From Phycisphaerae bacterium (GTDB lineage Bacteria > Planctomycetota > Phycisphaerae > FEN-1346 > JAACEH01), in contig JAAYDY010000001.1 in NCBI GenBank assembly GCA_012729015.1, forward strand, positions 78,120 to 142,119: DNA of 64,000 nucleotides, given 5' to 3'. Both the position numbers and the translations under genes were made by a program. The notes below the pieces were generated by a model that ran no database searches, was not told the DNA's origin, and was given only the letters and a program-made list of their open reading frames with translations. Positions 16,589 through 25,011 of this stretch are shown here, piece by piece; the stretch's first letter is position 1; each line of letters begins with the position of its first letter.

Positions 16589-17395
16589 ATGAGTTCCGAT
16601 CTTGGGCCGCACGTCTCGGCCCGGTTTCCCGACCTCGAGGGCAAGACCGTCATCGTCACCGGAGCCAGTCGCGGCATCGGTCGCCACGTGGGCCTCTTCT
16701 GCGGGCGACAGGGCATGGACGTGGTCCTCGCCGGACGGTCGGCCGACCTGGGCGAAGCCGTGGCCGCCGAGGTCCGCGCCGCCGGAGCCCGGTGCGAATG
16801 GGTCACCGGCGACGTCTCCGATCAGGCCGTCGCCTGCGAGGTCGTCGCCACGGCGGTCCGCGCCTTCGGCCGCCTCGATCTGCTGGTCAACAACGCCGCG
16901 TGGAAGGGCGGCCGCTCGTTTCTCGACCTCGACGAGGACGTCTACCATCGCAGCTTCGAGAAGAACCTGCGGATGGTCTACCTGATGAGCCGCCTCGCCG
17001 GCCGCCACATGGCCGACCACGGCGGCGGATCGATCATCCACCTTTCCTCGGTCGGCGGTCTGAGGGCCCATCGCGGCACGCCCGGCTACGACGCCTCCAA
17101 GGGCGCCATCGACGCCCTCACCCGGGCCATGGCCCTGGACCTCGCGCCGCACCGCATCCGCGTCAACGCCGTGGCCCCCGGCTTCACGCCCGACGACCCC
17201 GTCCGCCTCAGCCATGCCGATTCCGTCCGCAGCAAGGCCGCCGGCATTCCGCTCGGACGCGAGGGCACCGGCGAAGAAGTGGCCGCCGTGGTCGCCTTCC
17301 TCGCCTCCGACGCCGCCGCCTACATCACCGGGCAGATTCTCTACGTCGACGGCGGCCTGACCGCGCAGCTCACGCCGCCCGGCATCAACATCTGA
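16589..17395 (+). CDS. Short-chain dehydrogenase/reductase
   Basis: A 268-residue NAD(P)-dependent oxidoreductase of the classical SDR family. Seen: cofactor motif TGASRGIG (near residue 25), NNAA (near 100), the catalytic serine in 'IIHLSSVGG' and YDASK (Tyr and Lys of the catalytic tetrad, near 169-173), then 'VNAVAPGF'. I start at MSSDLG, with CTGGAG upstream, and reject the 22 extra in-frame residues because they precede the family N-terminus. The next gene, 17 bp downstream, is a mannonate-dehydratase-like enolase. A role as a ketouronate/fructuronate-type reductase in sugar-acid breakdown is therefore plausible but inferred. Confidence 0.9.
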   Translation: MSSDLGPHVSARFPDLEGKTVIVTGASRGIGRHVGLFCGRQGMDVVLAGRSADLGEAVAAEVRAAGARCEWVTGDVSDQAVACEVVATAVRAFGRLDLLVNNAAWKGGRSFLDLDEDVYHRSFEKNLRMVYLMSRLAGRHMADHGGGSIIHLSSVGGLRAHRGTPGYDASKGAIDALTRAMALDLAPHRIRVNAVAPGFTPDDPVRLSHADSVRSKAAGIPLGREGTGEEVAAVVAFLASDAAAYITGQILYVDGGLTAQLTPPGINI

Positions 17396-17412
17396 CACAA
17401 GGAGTGCAATCC

Positions 17413-18615
17413 ATGGCTCATTTGAAAATCGAAGCGGTACAGTGTCACCTGACCCAGCCCGACACGCAGCGCCTGATCGTGGTCAAGGTGCTCACCAGCG
17501 AGCCCGGCCTCTACGGCCTCGGCTGCGCGACGTTCACCCAGCGGCACATGGCCGTCAAGGCCGCCGTCGATCACCACATCGGCCCGTTTGTCGTCGGCAA
17601 AGACCCGCGAAACATCGAAGACCTGTGGCAATCGGCGATGGTCAATGGCTACTGGCGCAACGGCCCGGTTCTGAACAACGCCATCAGCGGCGTGGACATG
17701 GCCCTCTGGGACATCCAGGGCAAGCTCGCCGGCGTGCCGTGCTACCAGCTCTGGGGCGGCAAGTCGCGCCCGGCGGCGGCCGTCTACGTGCATGCCGGCG
17801 GCCGGACGCCCGCCGAGGTGGTCGAAGGCGTGCGGCGATGGACCGACCAGGGTTTCCGACACGTCCGCTGCCAGTTGGGCGGCTACGTGGGTCAGGGCGC
17901 GCAGCACGTGAGGCCCGACGGCGCCCCCGACGGCGCCTACTTCGACGCTCGCGAGAAGCTGCACTCGATTCCCGCCCTGTTCGAGGCCCTGCGGAACGAA
18001 CTCGGCGACAGCGTCGAACTGCTGCACGACGTGCACGAACGCCTGGCCCCCATCGATGCCGTGTACCTGGCCAAGGCGCTCGAACCGTACCGGCTGTTCT
18101 TCCTGGAAGACCTGCTGGCGCCCGAGGATATCGACTGGTTCCGCCAGATTCGAGCCGTCTGCGCCACGCCCATCGCCATGGGCGAACTGTTCAACCACCC
18201 GCGGGAGATCACGCCCCTGGTGAGCGAGCGGCTGATCGACTTCATCCGCGTCCACCTGTCGCAGATCGGCGGCCTGACGCCGGCCCTGAAACTGTCGCAC
18301 CTGTGCGAGGCCTTCGGCGTCCGGACCGCCTGGCACGGCCCGGCCGACGTGTCGCCGGTCGGCATGGCCGCCGCCGTCCATCTGGACGTCGCCATGCACA
18401 ACTTCGGCATTCAGGAATGGTCGTTCCGCAAGGACCGCGAACTGGAGATCTTCCCCGGCATGCCCGAGGTGCGCAACGGCTACGCCTACCCGAACGACCG
18501 GCCGGGCCTGGGCATCGATTTCGACGAGACCCTGGCCGCCAAGTGCCCGTGCGACAACGATAACCCCACCTGGACCGTCAGCCGCCTCCCCGACGGCACC
18601 CTCTGGCGTCCGTGA
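17413..18615 (+). CDS. Enolase-superfamily dehydratase, mannonate dehydratase-like (ManD/RspA family)
   Basis: A 400-residue enzyme, the usual length of the ManD/RspA branch. AAGGAG lies 8 bp before the ATG. The three metal-ligand carboxylates are in 'LLHDVHE' (near 210), 'FFLEDLLAPED' (near 236) and 'AMGELFN' (near 262). The catalytic-loop histidine is in 'TAWHGPADVSPVG'. The N-terminal capping domain includes 'VNGYWRNGPVLNNAISGVDMA'. ManD enzymes dehydrate D-mannonate or D-gluconate to a 2-keto-3-deoxy acid, although many family members have weak or unknown activity. Co-transcription with an SDR supports sugar-acid catabolism. The exact substrate is open. Confidence 0.88.
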   Translation: MAHLKIEAVQCHLTQPDTQRLIVVKVLTSEPGLYGLGCATFTQRHMAVKAAVDHHIGPFVVGKDPRNIEDLWQSAMVNGYWRNGPVLNNAISGVDMALWDIQGKLAGVPCYQLWGGKSRPAAAVYVHAGGRTPAEVVEGVRRWTDQGFRHVRCQLGGYVGQGAQHVRPDGAPDGAYFDAREKLHSIPALFEALRNELGDSVELLHDVHERLAPIDAVYLAKALEPYRLFFLEDLLAPEDIDWFRQIRAVCATPIAMGELFNHPREITPLVSERLIDFIRVHLSQIGGLTPALKLSHLCEAFGVRTAWHGPADVSPVGMAAAVHLDVAMHNFGIQEWSFRKDRELEIFPGMPEVRNGYAYPNDRPGLGIDFDETLAAKCPCDNDNPTWTVSRLPDGTLWRP

Positions 18616-18799
18616 GCGCGGAGTACGCGGATCGGCCAGATGAAACCACGAGCGAGCGTCGGGGTGGCCGGACGGGTGGCCTGTCGCCGGGCGGCCTCGT
18701 CGGGTGACGCGATGCGGAATCCCAGGAACAACCACTCATGCCAACCGCGCCATGACATACTCTTAGCTGTCCACATGCCCGACCCTCAAGGAGATAAGT

Positions 18800-18853
18800 A
18801 TGGTGCCCGGAATTCCCGTGTGTGCCGGGCGGGGATGTGTCATATTGGCATAA
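18800..18853 (+). CDS. Possible 17-residue small ORF upstream of the HEAT-like lipoprotein
   Basis: ATG preceded by AAGGAGATAAGT (6 bp spacing), one of the best ribosome sites in the window. It is followed by 17 sense codons including two Cys and then TAA. A small hairpin (CCGGCA-ACGG-TGCCGG, 18862-18877) follows. It may be a leader peptide or a chance match. Otherwise nothing is visible between 18616 and 18920. Confidence 0.25.
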   Translation: MVPGIPVCAGRGCVILA

Positions 18854-18920
18854 AGGAAAGCCCGGCAACGGTGCCGGCAGAGGACAAACGGGAAATGTCG
18901 GCTTGAGCTGAAGGTGGACC

Positions 18921-21197
18921 ATGACGAACAACTGTGCTGCGCGGCTGGTGTGGGCGGGCCTGGCGTTGGGGCTGATCGCGGGCTGCGGACCGGCACCGTG
19001 GCAGGCGAGTTCGCCGCGGGTGGAGTTGGCGGAGGTGGCCCCGTATGAACCGGTCGCGCCCTCGGCGGACCTGGCTGCGGCGGCCCGGAAGCAACTGTGG
19101 TCGCACGAGCCCGAGGAGAAGGCGCGCGACGAGTGGCTGACCACGCTGACCGTCGAAGAGAAGCAGTCGCTGTTCTGGCGCTTCCTGGCCGACGGATTCA
19201 GTGACATACGGATCGAGCTTTCGCTGGCCCGCGAGGGCACCGCCACCGCCACTTCGCGCGTCCTGTATTCGGGCACCGGCTGGCTCTGCCGCTCACTCGG
19301 CGTCGAGGCGGTGCCCGTCCTGCTGGCTGGCCTGCGCGACAGCAACGCCGACGTGCGATTCCGGACTTGCCTGGTGGCCGGCGGCGTGGGCTGGCTACTC
19401 CAGGACGCAGGCCGGCTCGATCCCCGGTTCGCCACTCTTATCGACCGCCTGGTGACCCTGGCCGCCGAGGGTCCGTCCGAGGCCGACCGCAGGGCCGCCC
19501 TCGACGCCTTGGAACAGTACCACGGACGCATCGCCCCGTGGGTGCACCGCCTGGCGCTGCTGCTCGGAGATCCGTCGCCGGAGATTCGCCGCTCGGCCGC
19601 CTGGACGATGCGGCAGTGTGGCCCCGCGGCAGTGCTCCACATCGACCCCATGCTGGCCCAGTTCGACATCCGCGCACAGACGCCGCAGGAGGCCAGCACC
19701 GTCTGGCCACCATCGCCCGGATCCTCCGACCAGGTGATCTACGAGGTTGACAGGATCGGCCCGGACGCCAACATCGCCGCTTGGATCATGTACGACATGC
19801 ACTGGGCGCCGCAGGACGCGGGCCTCAGGGTCCTCTCGTGCATCCGCGACGAGGCCAACGCGGAGCCTCTGAACTATATCATTCCATACTTACCAGGGAC
19901 GCCGGCGGTGACCGAGGCACTCCTCGGCCTCCCGCCGGGTCGCCAGGGAATAGGCTCGAGGGGCCTGCTTTGGGTCCAGAACCATGCCGCCGGCGATCGC
20001 CGCTTCATCAGGCCGCTGCTGGCCGCCATGGTCGAAGATTGGCACTCCGCCGCGAACCGGCAGCAAAAGGACGCCGAGGAGTCCGGCAAGGCGCCGCCCA
20101 CCGAGCCCGTCTACGAATCGTGCTGGGAAACGCCGGAACTGGCCAAGACGCTGATTGCCGTGGGCCGCGGCGACAAGGAACTGGCCGCCACGCTGGCAGC
20201 TCTGCTGGACGGGCCGGCGCCGCCCGAGGCGCAGCCGTATGTGGCTTGGGCGCTCTCGGAAGCGAGCGGCAACCCTGCCCTGCTGGTCGACGGGCTGATC
20301 CGCATCCTCGACGCCCCCGACCCGAAGGCCTACTCCTGGGACCGCGTGATGGACCTGCTGGCCGAGGTGGATCCCACCCAGTCCGAGCGGCTGCGACCGT
20401 ATCACGCGAGGCTGGCCGCCATGGCCGAAAGCGGCAACGGCGGCTTCGGCTACTTCATGCTCACCGGCGACGTAGGTCCCCTGGAGAAGCAGTGCCGCGA
20501 CGACATCGACAGGAGCACACGCAGGCACAGCATCAGCCACGTTCTCACGTACTCCATCTTCCACTATGGGGCTGTGGCCGCGCCGCTGGCCGCGAAGATG
20601 ATTCGCCTGATGGAGACCGGCACGGCGCATGAGAAGCACGACGTGGCCGCCGCCCTGGTCGCCGTCGGGCCGACACCGGAGACGCGGGGCACCGCGGCGT
20701 CCCTGCGGACCCTCGTCGAGGGCTTCAAGCCGCAGTCGCGCGTGGCCCCAGCCATGGCCCTGTGGAGCTGCTGCGGCCGGAGCGACGAGGCCGTGGACAT
20801 CTTGGTGCCGCTGCTGGAGGACCATGGCTGGGCAACGACGCACGCCTCGTGGGCCCTGGGACAGATGGGGCGCGACGCGCGGTCAGCGCTGCCACGCCTC
20901 CGGAACCTGGCCCGCAGCCGGAACGCGGCCTATGCCAGGTGGGCCAGCGAGGCCGTGGCCCTGATCGAAACGGAACTGTCGCGGAAGGTCACCCCCAGAG
21001 CGGTGTACGAGGAACTCGGGTCGGCCAACTACCTCGTATCGATCCGGGCGTTGCGGCATTTCAAGGACATGGGCCGGTCGGCCGCCCCGGCGGTTCGCGG
21101 TTGCCTGGAGCGCGAGGCGACGAACCGGTTGCCCGGGGCGCTGGCCCGCCAGCAGGCCCGGGCCCGGCAGGTGCTGGCGTTGCTGGCGGGGGAGTAG
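18921..21197 (+). CDS. HEAT-repeat-like lipoprotein
   Basis: A 758-residue exported protein. The signal sequence ends in the lipobox LIAGC (cleavage before Cys 22), followed by a Pro/Ala linker. The rest is almost entirely helical, with repeated units such as 'AVPVLLAGLRDSNADVRFR', 'LLGDPSPEIRRSAAWTM' and, near the end, 'SALPRLRNLARSRNAAYARW', typical of HEAT/PBS-lyase-like scaffolds. Such proteins mediate protein contacts. Nothing points to a catalytic activity. It appears to be a single gene, convergent with mtnA. AAGGTGG lies upstream of the ATG. Confidence 0.75.
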   Translation: MTNNCAARLVWAGLALGLIAGCGPAPWQASSPRVELAEVAPYEPVAPSADLAAAARKQLWSHEPEEKARDEWLTTLTVEEKQSLFWRFLADGFSDIRIELSLAREGTATATSRVLYSGTGWLCRSLGVEAVPVLLAGLRDSNADVRFRTCLVAGGVGWLLQDAGRLDPRFATLIDRLVTLAAEGPSEADRRAALDALEQYHGRIAPWVHRLALLLGDPSPEIRRSAAWTMRQCGPAAVLHIDPMLAQFDIRAQTPQEASTVWPPSPGSSDQVIYEVDRIGPDANIAAWIMYDMHWAPQDAGLRVLSCIRDEANAEPLNYIIPYLPGTPAVTEALLGLPPGRQGIGSRGLLWVQNHAAGDRRFIRPLLAAMVEDWHSAANRQQKDAEESGKAPPTEPVYESCWETPELAKTLIAVGRGDKELAATLAALLDGPAPPEAQPYVAWALSEASGNPALLVDGLIRILDAPDPKAYSWDRVMDLLAEVDPTQSERLRPYHARLAAMAESGNGGFGYFMLTGDVGPLEKQCRDDIDRSTRRHSISHVLTYSIFHYGAVAAPLAAKMIRLMETGTAHEKHDVAAALVAVGPTPETRGTAASLRTLVEGFKPQSRVAPAMALWSCCGRSDEAVDILVPLLEDHGWATTHASWALGQMGRDARSALPRLRNLARSRNAAYARWASEAVALIETELSRKVTPRAVYEELGSANYLVSIRALRHFKDMGRSAAPAVRGCLEREATNRLPGALARQQARARQVLALLAGE

Positions 21198-21249
21198 TGC
21201 AGGAATTGCCTTGAGGGGCGCGGCGGGTGGCCGGGTCGAGCTTCCGTGC

Positions 21250-21273
21250 CACGGCGGGTCTCTGCCCGCCGTG
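21250..21273. repeat. Hairpin between convergent genes
   Basis: CACGGCGGG and CCCGCCGTG with a 6-base loop, between the stop codons of the HEAT-like lipoprotein and mtnA. It has no T tract on either strand, so it is either a weak bidirectional terminator or another short dispersed palindrome. Confidence 0.5.
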
Positions 21274-21340
21274 CCGATTCGGGGCGACCCCTCCGTCCGC
21301 AGGTCCATTCAGGCGACCCGCCCCCGGCGCGCCGCGGCGA

Positions 21341-22393
21341 TCAGGCTCTGAAATGCTCGGCCACGCGATCGGGCGTGGGGGTGGTGATGACGCCGCGCTC
21401 GGTGATGATGCCGGCAATGTACTTCGCCGGCGTCACGTCGAAGGCGGGGTTGTAGACCTTGCATCCGACCGGAGCCGTGCGGCGGCCGAAGCCTTCGGCG
21501 ACCTCGTCGCCGCTACGTTGCTCGATAGGGATGCCGCTGCCGTCGGGCAACGAGAAGTCGAAGGTGCTGGACGGCGCGGCGACGTAGAACGGAACGCCGT
21601 GCTCGCGGGCCAGGATCGCCACGCCGTAGGTGCCGATCTTGTTGGCCGTGTCGCCGTTGGCGGCAATGCGGTCGGCGCCGACGACGACCATCTGCACACG
21701 GCCTTCCTTCATGACCTGGGCGGCCATGTTGTCGCAGAGGAGCGTCACGTCGATGCCGTTCTGCATGAGTTCCCACACCGTGAGCCGCGCGCCCTGCAAA
21801 AGCGGCCGCGTCTCGTCGGCATAGACCTTGAATCGCTTGCCTTGCTCGTGGGCGCTGTAGAGAACGGCCAGGGCGGTGCCGTAATCGGCCGTGGCCAGGC
21901 CGCCCGCGTTGCAGTGGGTGAGCACGCCGCCGCCGTCGGGCACCAGGGGGGCGCCGTGGCGGCCGATCGCGCGGCACATGGCGGCATCCTCGTCGCGAAC
22001 GGCCTTGGCCTCGCGGCACAGGGCGTTCAGAATCCGCGCCGTCCCCTGGCCGCGCAGGGCCGCCGCCCGCGCCTTCATCCGATCCAGGGCCCAGAACAGG
22101 TTCACCGCCGTCGGGCGGCTCGTGGCCAAGTAGTCGGCCACCTCGGCCAGCTTCGCAAACAGTTCCGCCTCAGGGGCTTGCGGCGGGACGTCGCGAACGC
22201 CGACCACCACGCCCATGGCCGCCGCGATGCCGATGGCCGGCGCGCCACGGACCTTCAGTCGCGTGATGGCGTCCCAGACCGCCTCCACCGAATCGCAGGT
22301 AACGATCCGCACTTCGCCCGGCAACAGCGTCTGGTCGATAATCCGCAGACGGCCGTCGAGGCCGCCTTCCCAGGTGACAGTAGGCACAGGCAT
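21341..22393 (-). CDS. mtnA: S-methyl-5-thioribose-1-phosphate isomerase
   Basis: A 350-residue enzyme of the eIF2B-like family, the normal MtnA length. It isomerises methylthioribose-1-phosphate to methylthioribulose-1-phosphate in methionine salvage. Seen: 'VRGAPAIGIAAAMG' (substrate phosphate site, near 50), the catalytic cysteine in 'LTHCNAGGLAT' (near 160) and the catalytic aspartate in 'VVGADRIAANGD' (near 240). The C-terminal 'YNPAFDVTP' is typical. It starts 4 bp after purE stops, so the two are co-transcribed. No other salvage gene is in the window. Confidence 0.96.
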   Translation of the reverse strand: MPVPTVTWEGGLDGRLRIIDQTLLPGEVRIVTCDSVEAVWDAITRLKVRGAPAIGIAAAMGVVVGVRDVPPQAPEAELFAKLAEVADYLATSRPTAVNLFWALDRMKARAAALRGQGTARILNALCREAKAVRDEDAAMCRAIGRHGAPLVPDGGGVLTHCNAGGLATADYGTALAVLYSAHEQGKRFKVYADETRPLLQGARLTVWELMQNGIDVTLLCDNMAAQVMKEGRVQMVVVGADRIAANGDTANKIGTYGVAILAREHGVPFYVAAPSSTFDFSLPDGSGIPIEQRSGDEVAEGFGRRTAPVGCKVYNPAFDVTPAKYIAGIITERGVITTPTPDRVAEHFRA

Positions 22394-22397
22394 GTAC

Positions 22398-22901
22398 TTA
22401 TCCCTTCGGACGATTGTCTTTTTCGCTTCCCTGGCGGGCCAGAGCGGCTTTGTAGTCGCTCACGCGGCGGCGCATGGCGGGATCCTTGACGCCGAGAATC
22501 TGAACGGCCAGGATCGCGGCGTTCTTCGGGCCGCTCTTGCCGGCGGCCACCGTGGCCACGGGGACGCCCGTGGGCATCTGGACGGTCGATAGCAGGCTGT
22601 CCAGTCCGCCCATGAGGTCGCTGGGCACGGGCACGCCGATGACCGGCAGAGGCGTCAGACTGGCGATGACACCGGCCAGGTGGGCCGCGCCGCCCGCCGC
22701 GGCAATCACCACGGCAACGCCCCGGTCGGCCAGCGTTCGGGCGTACTCGTGGGCCAGTTCCGGCGTCCGGTGGGCGCTGACGATGCGGACCTCGTGCGGC
22801 ACATTGAACTGGTCCAGCATGTCGGTGGCGGCCTTCATCAGGGGCAGATCGCTGTCGCTGCCCATCACAACGCTGACCAGGGGCGAGTTGCTCTGCGGCA
22901 T
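22398..22901 (-). CDS. purE: N5-carboxyaminoimidazole ribonucleotide mutase
   Basis: A 167-residue class I PurE that moves the carboxyl group of N5-CAIR to give CAIR in purine synthesis. GSDSD lies at residues 14-18, SAHRTP near 43 and '[12 protein letters not shown]' near 70. GGAGG sits 8 bp before the ATG. The promoter 50 bp upstream is divergent from that of the histidine kinase. The partner purK is not in the window, but purM lies elsewhere in it. Confidence 0.97.
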   Translation of the reverse strand: MPQSNSPLVSVVMGSDSDLPLMKAATDMLDQFNVPHEVRIVSAHRTPELAHEYARTLADRGVAVVIAAAGGAAHLAGVIASLTPLPVIGVPVPSDLMGGLDSLLSTVQMPTGVPVATVAAGKSGPKNAAILAVQILGVKDPAMRRRVSDYKAALARQGSEKDNRPKG

Positions 22902-22949
22902 GGGCGGACCTCCAAGGAATCGATGGAACTACCAGACCAGTAGAACCAC

Positions 22950-22979
22950 ACTATAACCGGCCCTGTCGCTCCATGTCAA
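22950..22979 (-). promoter_or_regulatory. Promoter of purE-mtnA
   Basis: Minus-strand TTGACA and TATAGT, 18 bp apart; the -35 box is a perfect consensus. It gives a 5' leader of about 40 bases. Confidence 0.65.
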
Positions 22980-23072
22980 CGCCGCGCGCCGCACAAACGG
23001 GCCAATTCCCGCCTCGCCCAGCCGCAGCCGGACCGTCCAGGCAAATCTTCCGTCCGCAGAGCGGCGATTCAC

Positions 23073-23100
23073 TTGACAATTCGGCAGAATGTTGTATTTT
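23073..23100 (+). promoter_or_regulatory. Promoter of the histidine kinase/NtrC-type operon
   Basis: Perfect TTGACA, 16 bp spacer, TATTTT. It is divergent from the purE promoter. The leader to the GTG start is about 160 bases, and nothing structured was recognised in it. Confidence 0.6.
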
Positions 23101-23266
23101 ATCAACGTACCGGGGTTGCATTTCGCCGACACGCTCGATGAGGTTTGTCAACGTGAGTGTTGTGGTCTAACGCCGATGGGGTCGCGCGCGGCCTTCTGGG
23201 CTGTCGGTCCGTGGTCTGGCCGTCCGCGATATCAGCGTCAGAAGCGGCGTTCGTGCCAGGGTTGGC

Positions 23267-24985
23267 GTGTGGGTGGATCAAGGTGGGGGGAGTCTGCATT
23301 TGTCGAACCCGGATCGGCCCGAGAATATCGACGCAGGTCACCTCGGCGCGCCGACGCTGGCGTCGCTGGCCGACCTGGGCGCGCGCCTGGCCGACCAGAC
23401 CGAGCCCGGGCCGATGCAGGCCGCCGTGCTGGCCGAGGCGGCGCGGCTGTTCGGCGTCGATGGCGGCGCGATCGCCCTGTGGAACGAGGCCACCAAGTCG
23501 CTGGCCCCCGGCGAAACGCTTGGCTGCGGGCGGGCCCTGGTCGACGCCGGTCTGTTCGCCGGCCGCACCGTGACCGGCCACGTGGTGAATCGGCGGCTTG
23601 GCCTCTGCTCCAACGATCCGGCGCGGCAGTTGGGCATGGCGACCGACGGCGTGGCGGCCGTGATCGTGGCGCCGATGGTCACCGGACAACGGGTGACCGG
23701 AGCCATGGCCGTGGCTTCGACGGCTTCCGGTCGCCGCTTCGACACCCAGGACCTCGCGCTGCTTCAGGTGGTGGCTAACTTCACCGCCTCGGTGCTCGAG
23801 AGCACCATCCAGTTCCGCCAGTTCGGGGACGGCCTGCGGCTCCAGGTGGTCGAGGTCACGCACGAGATGCACCGAGCCATGGCCGAGCTGGCCCAGGTCA
23901 AGAGCTTCAACGAGAACATCTTCGAGTCGATCTCGATGGGGATCGTCGTCTTCGACCGATCGTTCGGCGTGATCTTCCGCAATCGTCTGGCCGACGAGGT
24001 GTTTCCCGACGACCGCAACGTACTGGCCGCCCTGGCTCGCACGGACATTGCGTCGCGGTGCGAGCAATATGAGGCCATCTTCCGCGACGTGGTCCGCCTC
24101 GGGCAGGTCTGTTCGTTCGATGGCGTGCGCTGCGAGCGGCCGGGGCGGGACGAGCCGCTGATTCTGCGGCTGACGGGGTCGCCGCTGGTCGGCGGGCGGC
24201 AGGCGATTGTCGGCGGCATCCTCACGGTCGAGGACGTGACGCGGAACGTGACCATGGAGCAACGGCTGGCCACGAGCGAGCGTCTGGCCGCCGTCGGCAA
24301 ACTGGCCGCCAAGGTCGCCCACGAGCTGAACAATCCGCTGGACGGCATTCTGCGGTACATCAGCCTGGCGGCGCGGGTCTGCGGCGACGCCACCGACCAG
24401 CGGCCCGTGGCGTATCTGGAGGAGGCCCGCAAGGGGTTGCGGCGGATGGCCCGGATCGTCGGCGAGCTGCTCGAGTTCTCCCGGTCCACGAACGACATGG
24501 CGGTGGCCGTGACCATCGGGCAGTCGCTGGACGACGCCGTGAAGAGCCTGGAAGGCAAAGCGAAGCAGCAGAAGGTGGAACTGCGGCTGTCGGTGGCGGA
24601 CGAGTTGCCGCCGCTGGAGAGCGCGAGCCTGTACCAGGTGTTCACGAACCTGATCAAGAACGCCATCGAGGCGATGCCGGACGGCGGCCGCGTGGAGACG
24701 TCGGCGCTGCTGGCGGCCGGAGCGGTGGAGATTCGCGTGGCCGACACGGGACCGGGCATTCCGGAAAAGCGGCTCGCGACGATCTTCGAGCCGTTCTACT
24801 CGACGAAGGAACCGGGCCAGGGAACCGGCCTGGGGTTGGCCATCTGCAAGGACATTGTGGAGAAGCACGGGGGAACGCTGGTGGCGCGGAACCGGGCCGA
24901 GGGCGGAGCGGAGTTCGTCGTGCGGATTCCCACGCACGCAATTCGCCCGCAGGACGGCGCGCCGGGCAGTTGCAGGAACCACTGA
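23267..24985 (+). CDS. Sensor histidine kinase with GAF and PAS domains
   Basis: A 572-residue kinase without membrane spans. A GAF-like domain covers about residues 30-185 ('LFGVDGGAIALWNE', 'IVAPMVTGQRVTGAMAV'). A PAS-like domain lies around 215-335 ('ISMGIVVFDRSFGVIFRN'). The phosphoacceptor histidine is in 'KVAHELNNPLDG' near 351. The catalytic ATPase carries 'NLIKNAIEAMPDGG', 'DTGPGIPEKRL' and 'GTGLGLAICKDIVEKHGG'. This is the NtrB-like HisKA family. The GTG start has AGGG close upstream. The regulator gene follows 26 bp later, so the pair should form a cytoplasmic two-component system. The signal is unknown. Confidence 0.92.
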   Translation: MWVDQGGGSLHLSNPDRPENIDAGHLGAPTLASLADLGARLADQTEPGPMQAAVLAEAARLFGVDGGAIALWNEATKSLAPGETLGCGRALVDAGLFAGRTVTGHVVNRRLGLCSNDPARQLGMATDGVAAVIVAPMVTGQRVTGAMAVASTASGRRFDTQDLALLQVVANFTASVLESTIQFRQFGDGLRLQVVEVTHEMHRAMAELAQVKSFNENIFESISMGIVVFDRSFGVIFRNRLADEVFPDDRNVLAALARTDIASRCEQYEAIFRDVVRLGQVCSFDGVRCERPGRDEPLILRLTGSPLVGGRQAIVGGILTVEDVTRNVTMEQRLATSERLAAVGKLAAKVAHELNNPLDGILRYISLAARVCGDATDQRPVAYLEEARKGLRRMARIVGELLEFSRSTNDMAVAVTIGQSLDDAVKSLEGKAKQQKVELRLSVADELPPLESASLYQVFTNLIKNAIEAMPDGGRVETSALLAAGAVEIRVADTGPGIPEKRLATIFEPFYSTKEPGQGTGLGLAICKDIVEKHGGTLVARNRAEGGAEFVVRIPTHAIRPQDGAPGSCRNH

Positions 24986-25011
24986 TCCGATCACCGGAAA
25001 GGACGAAGACC

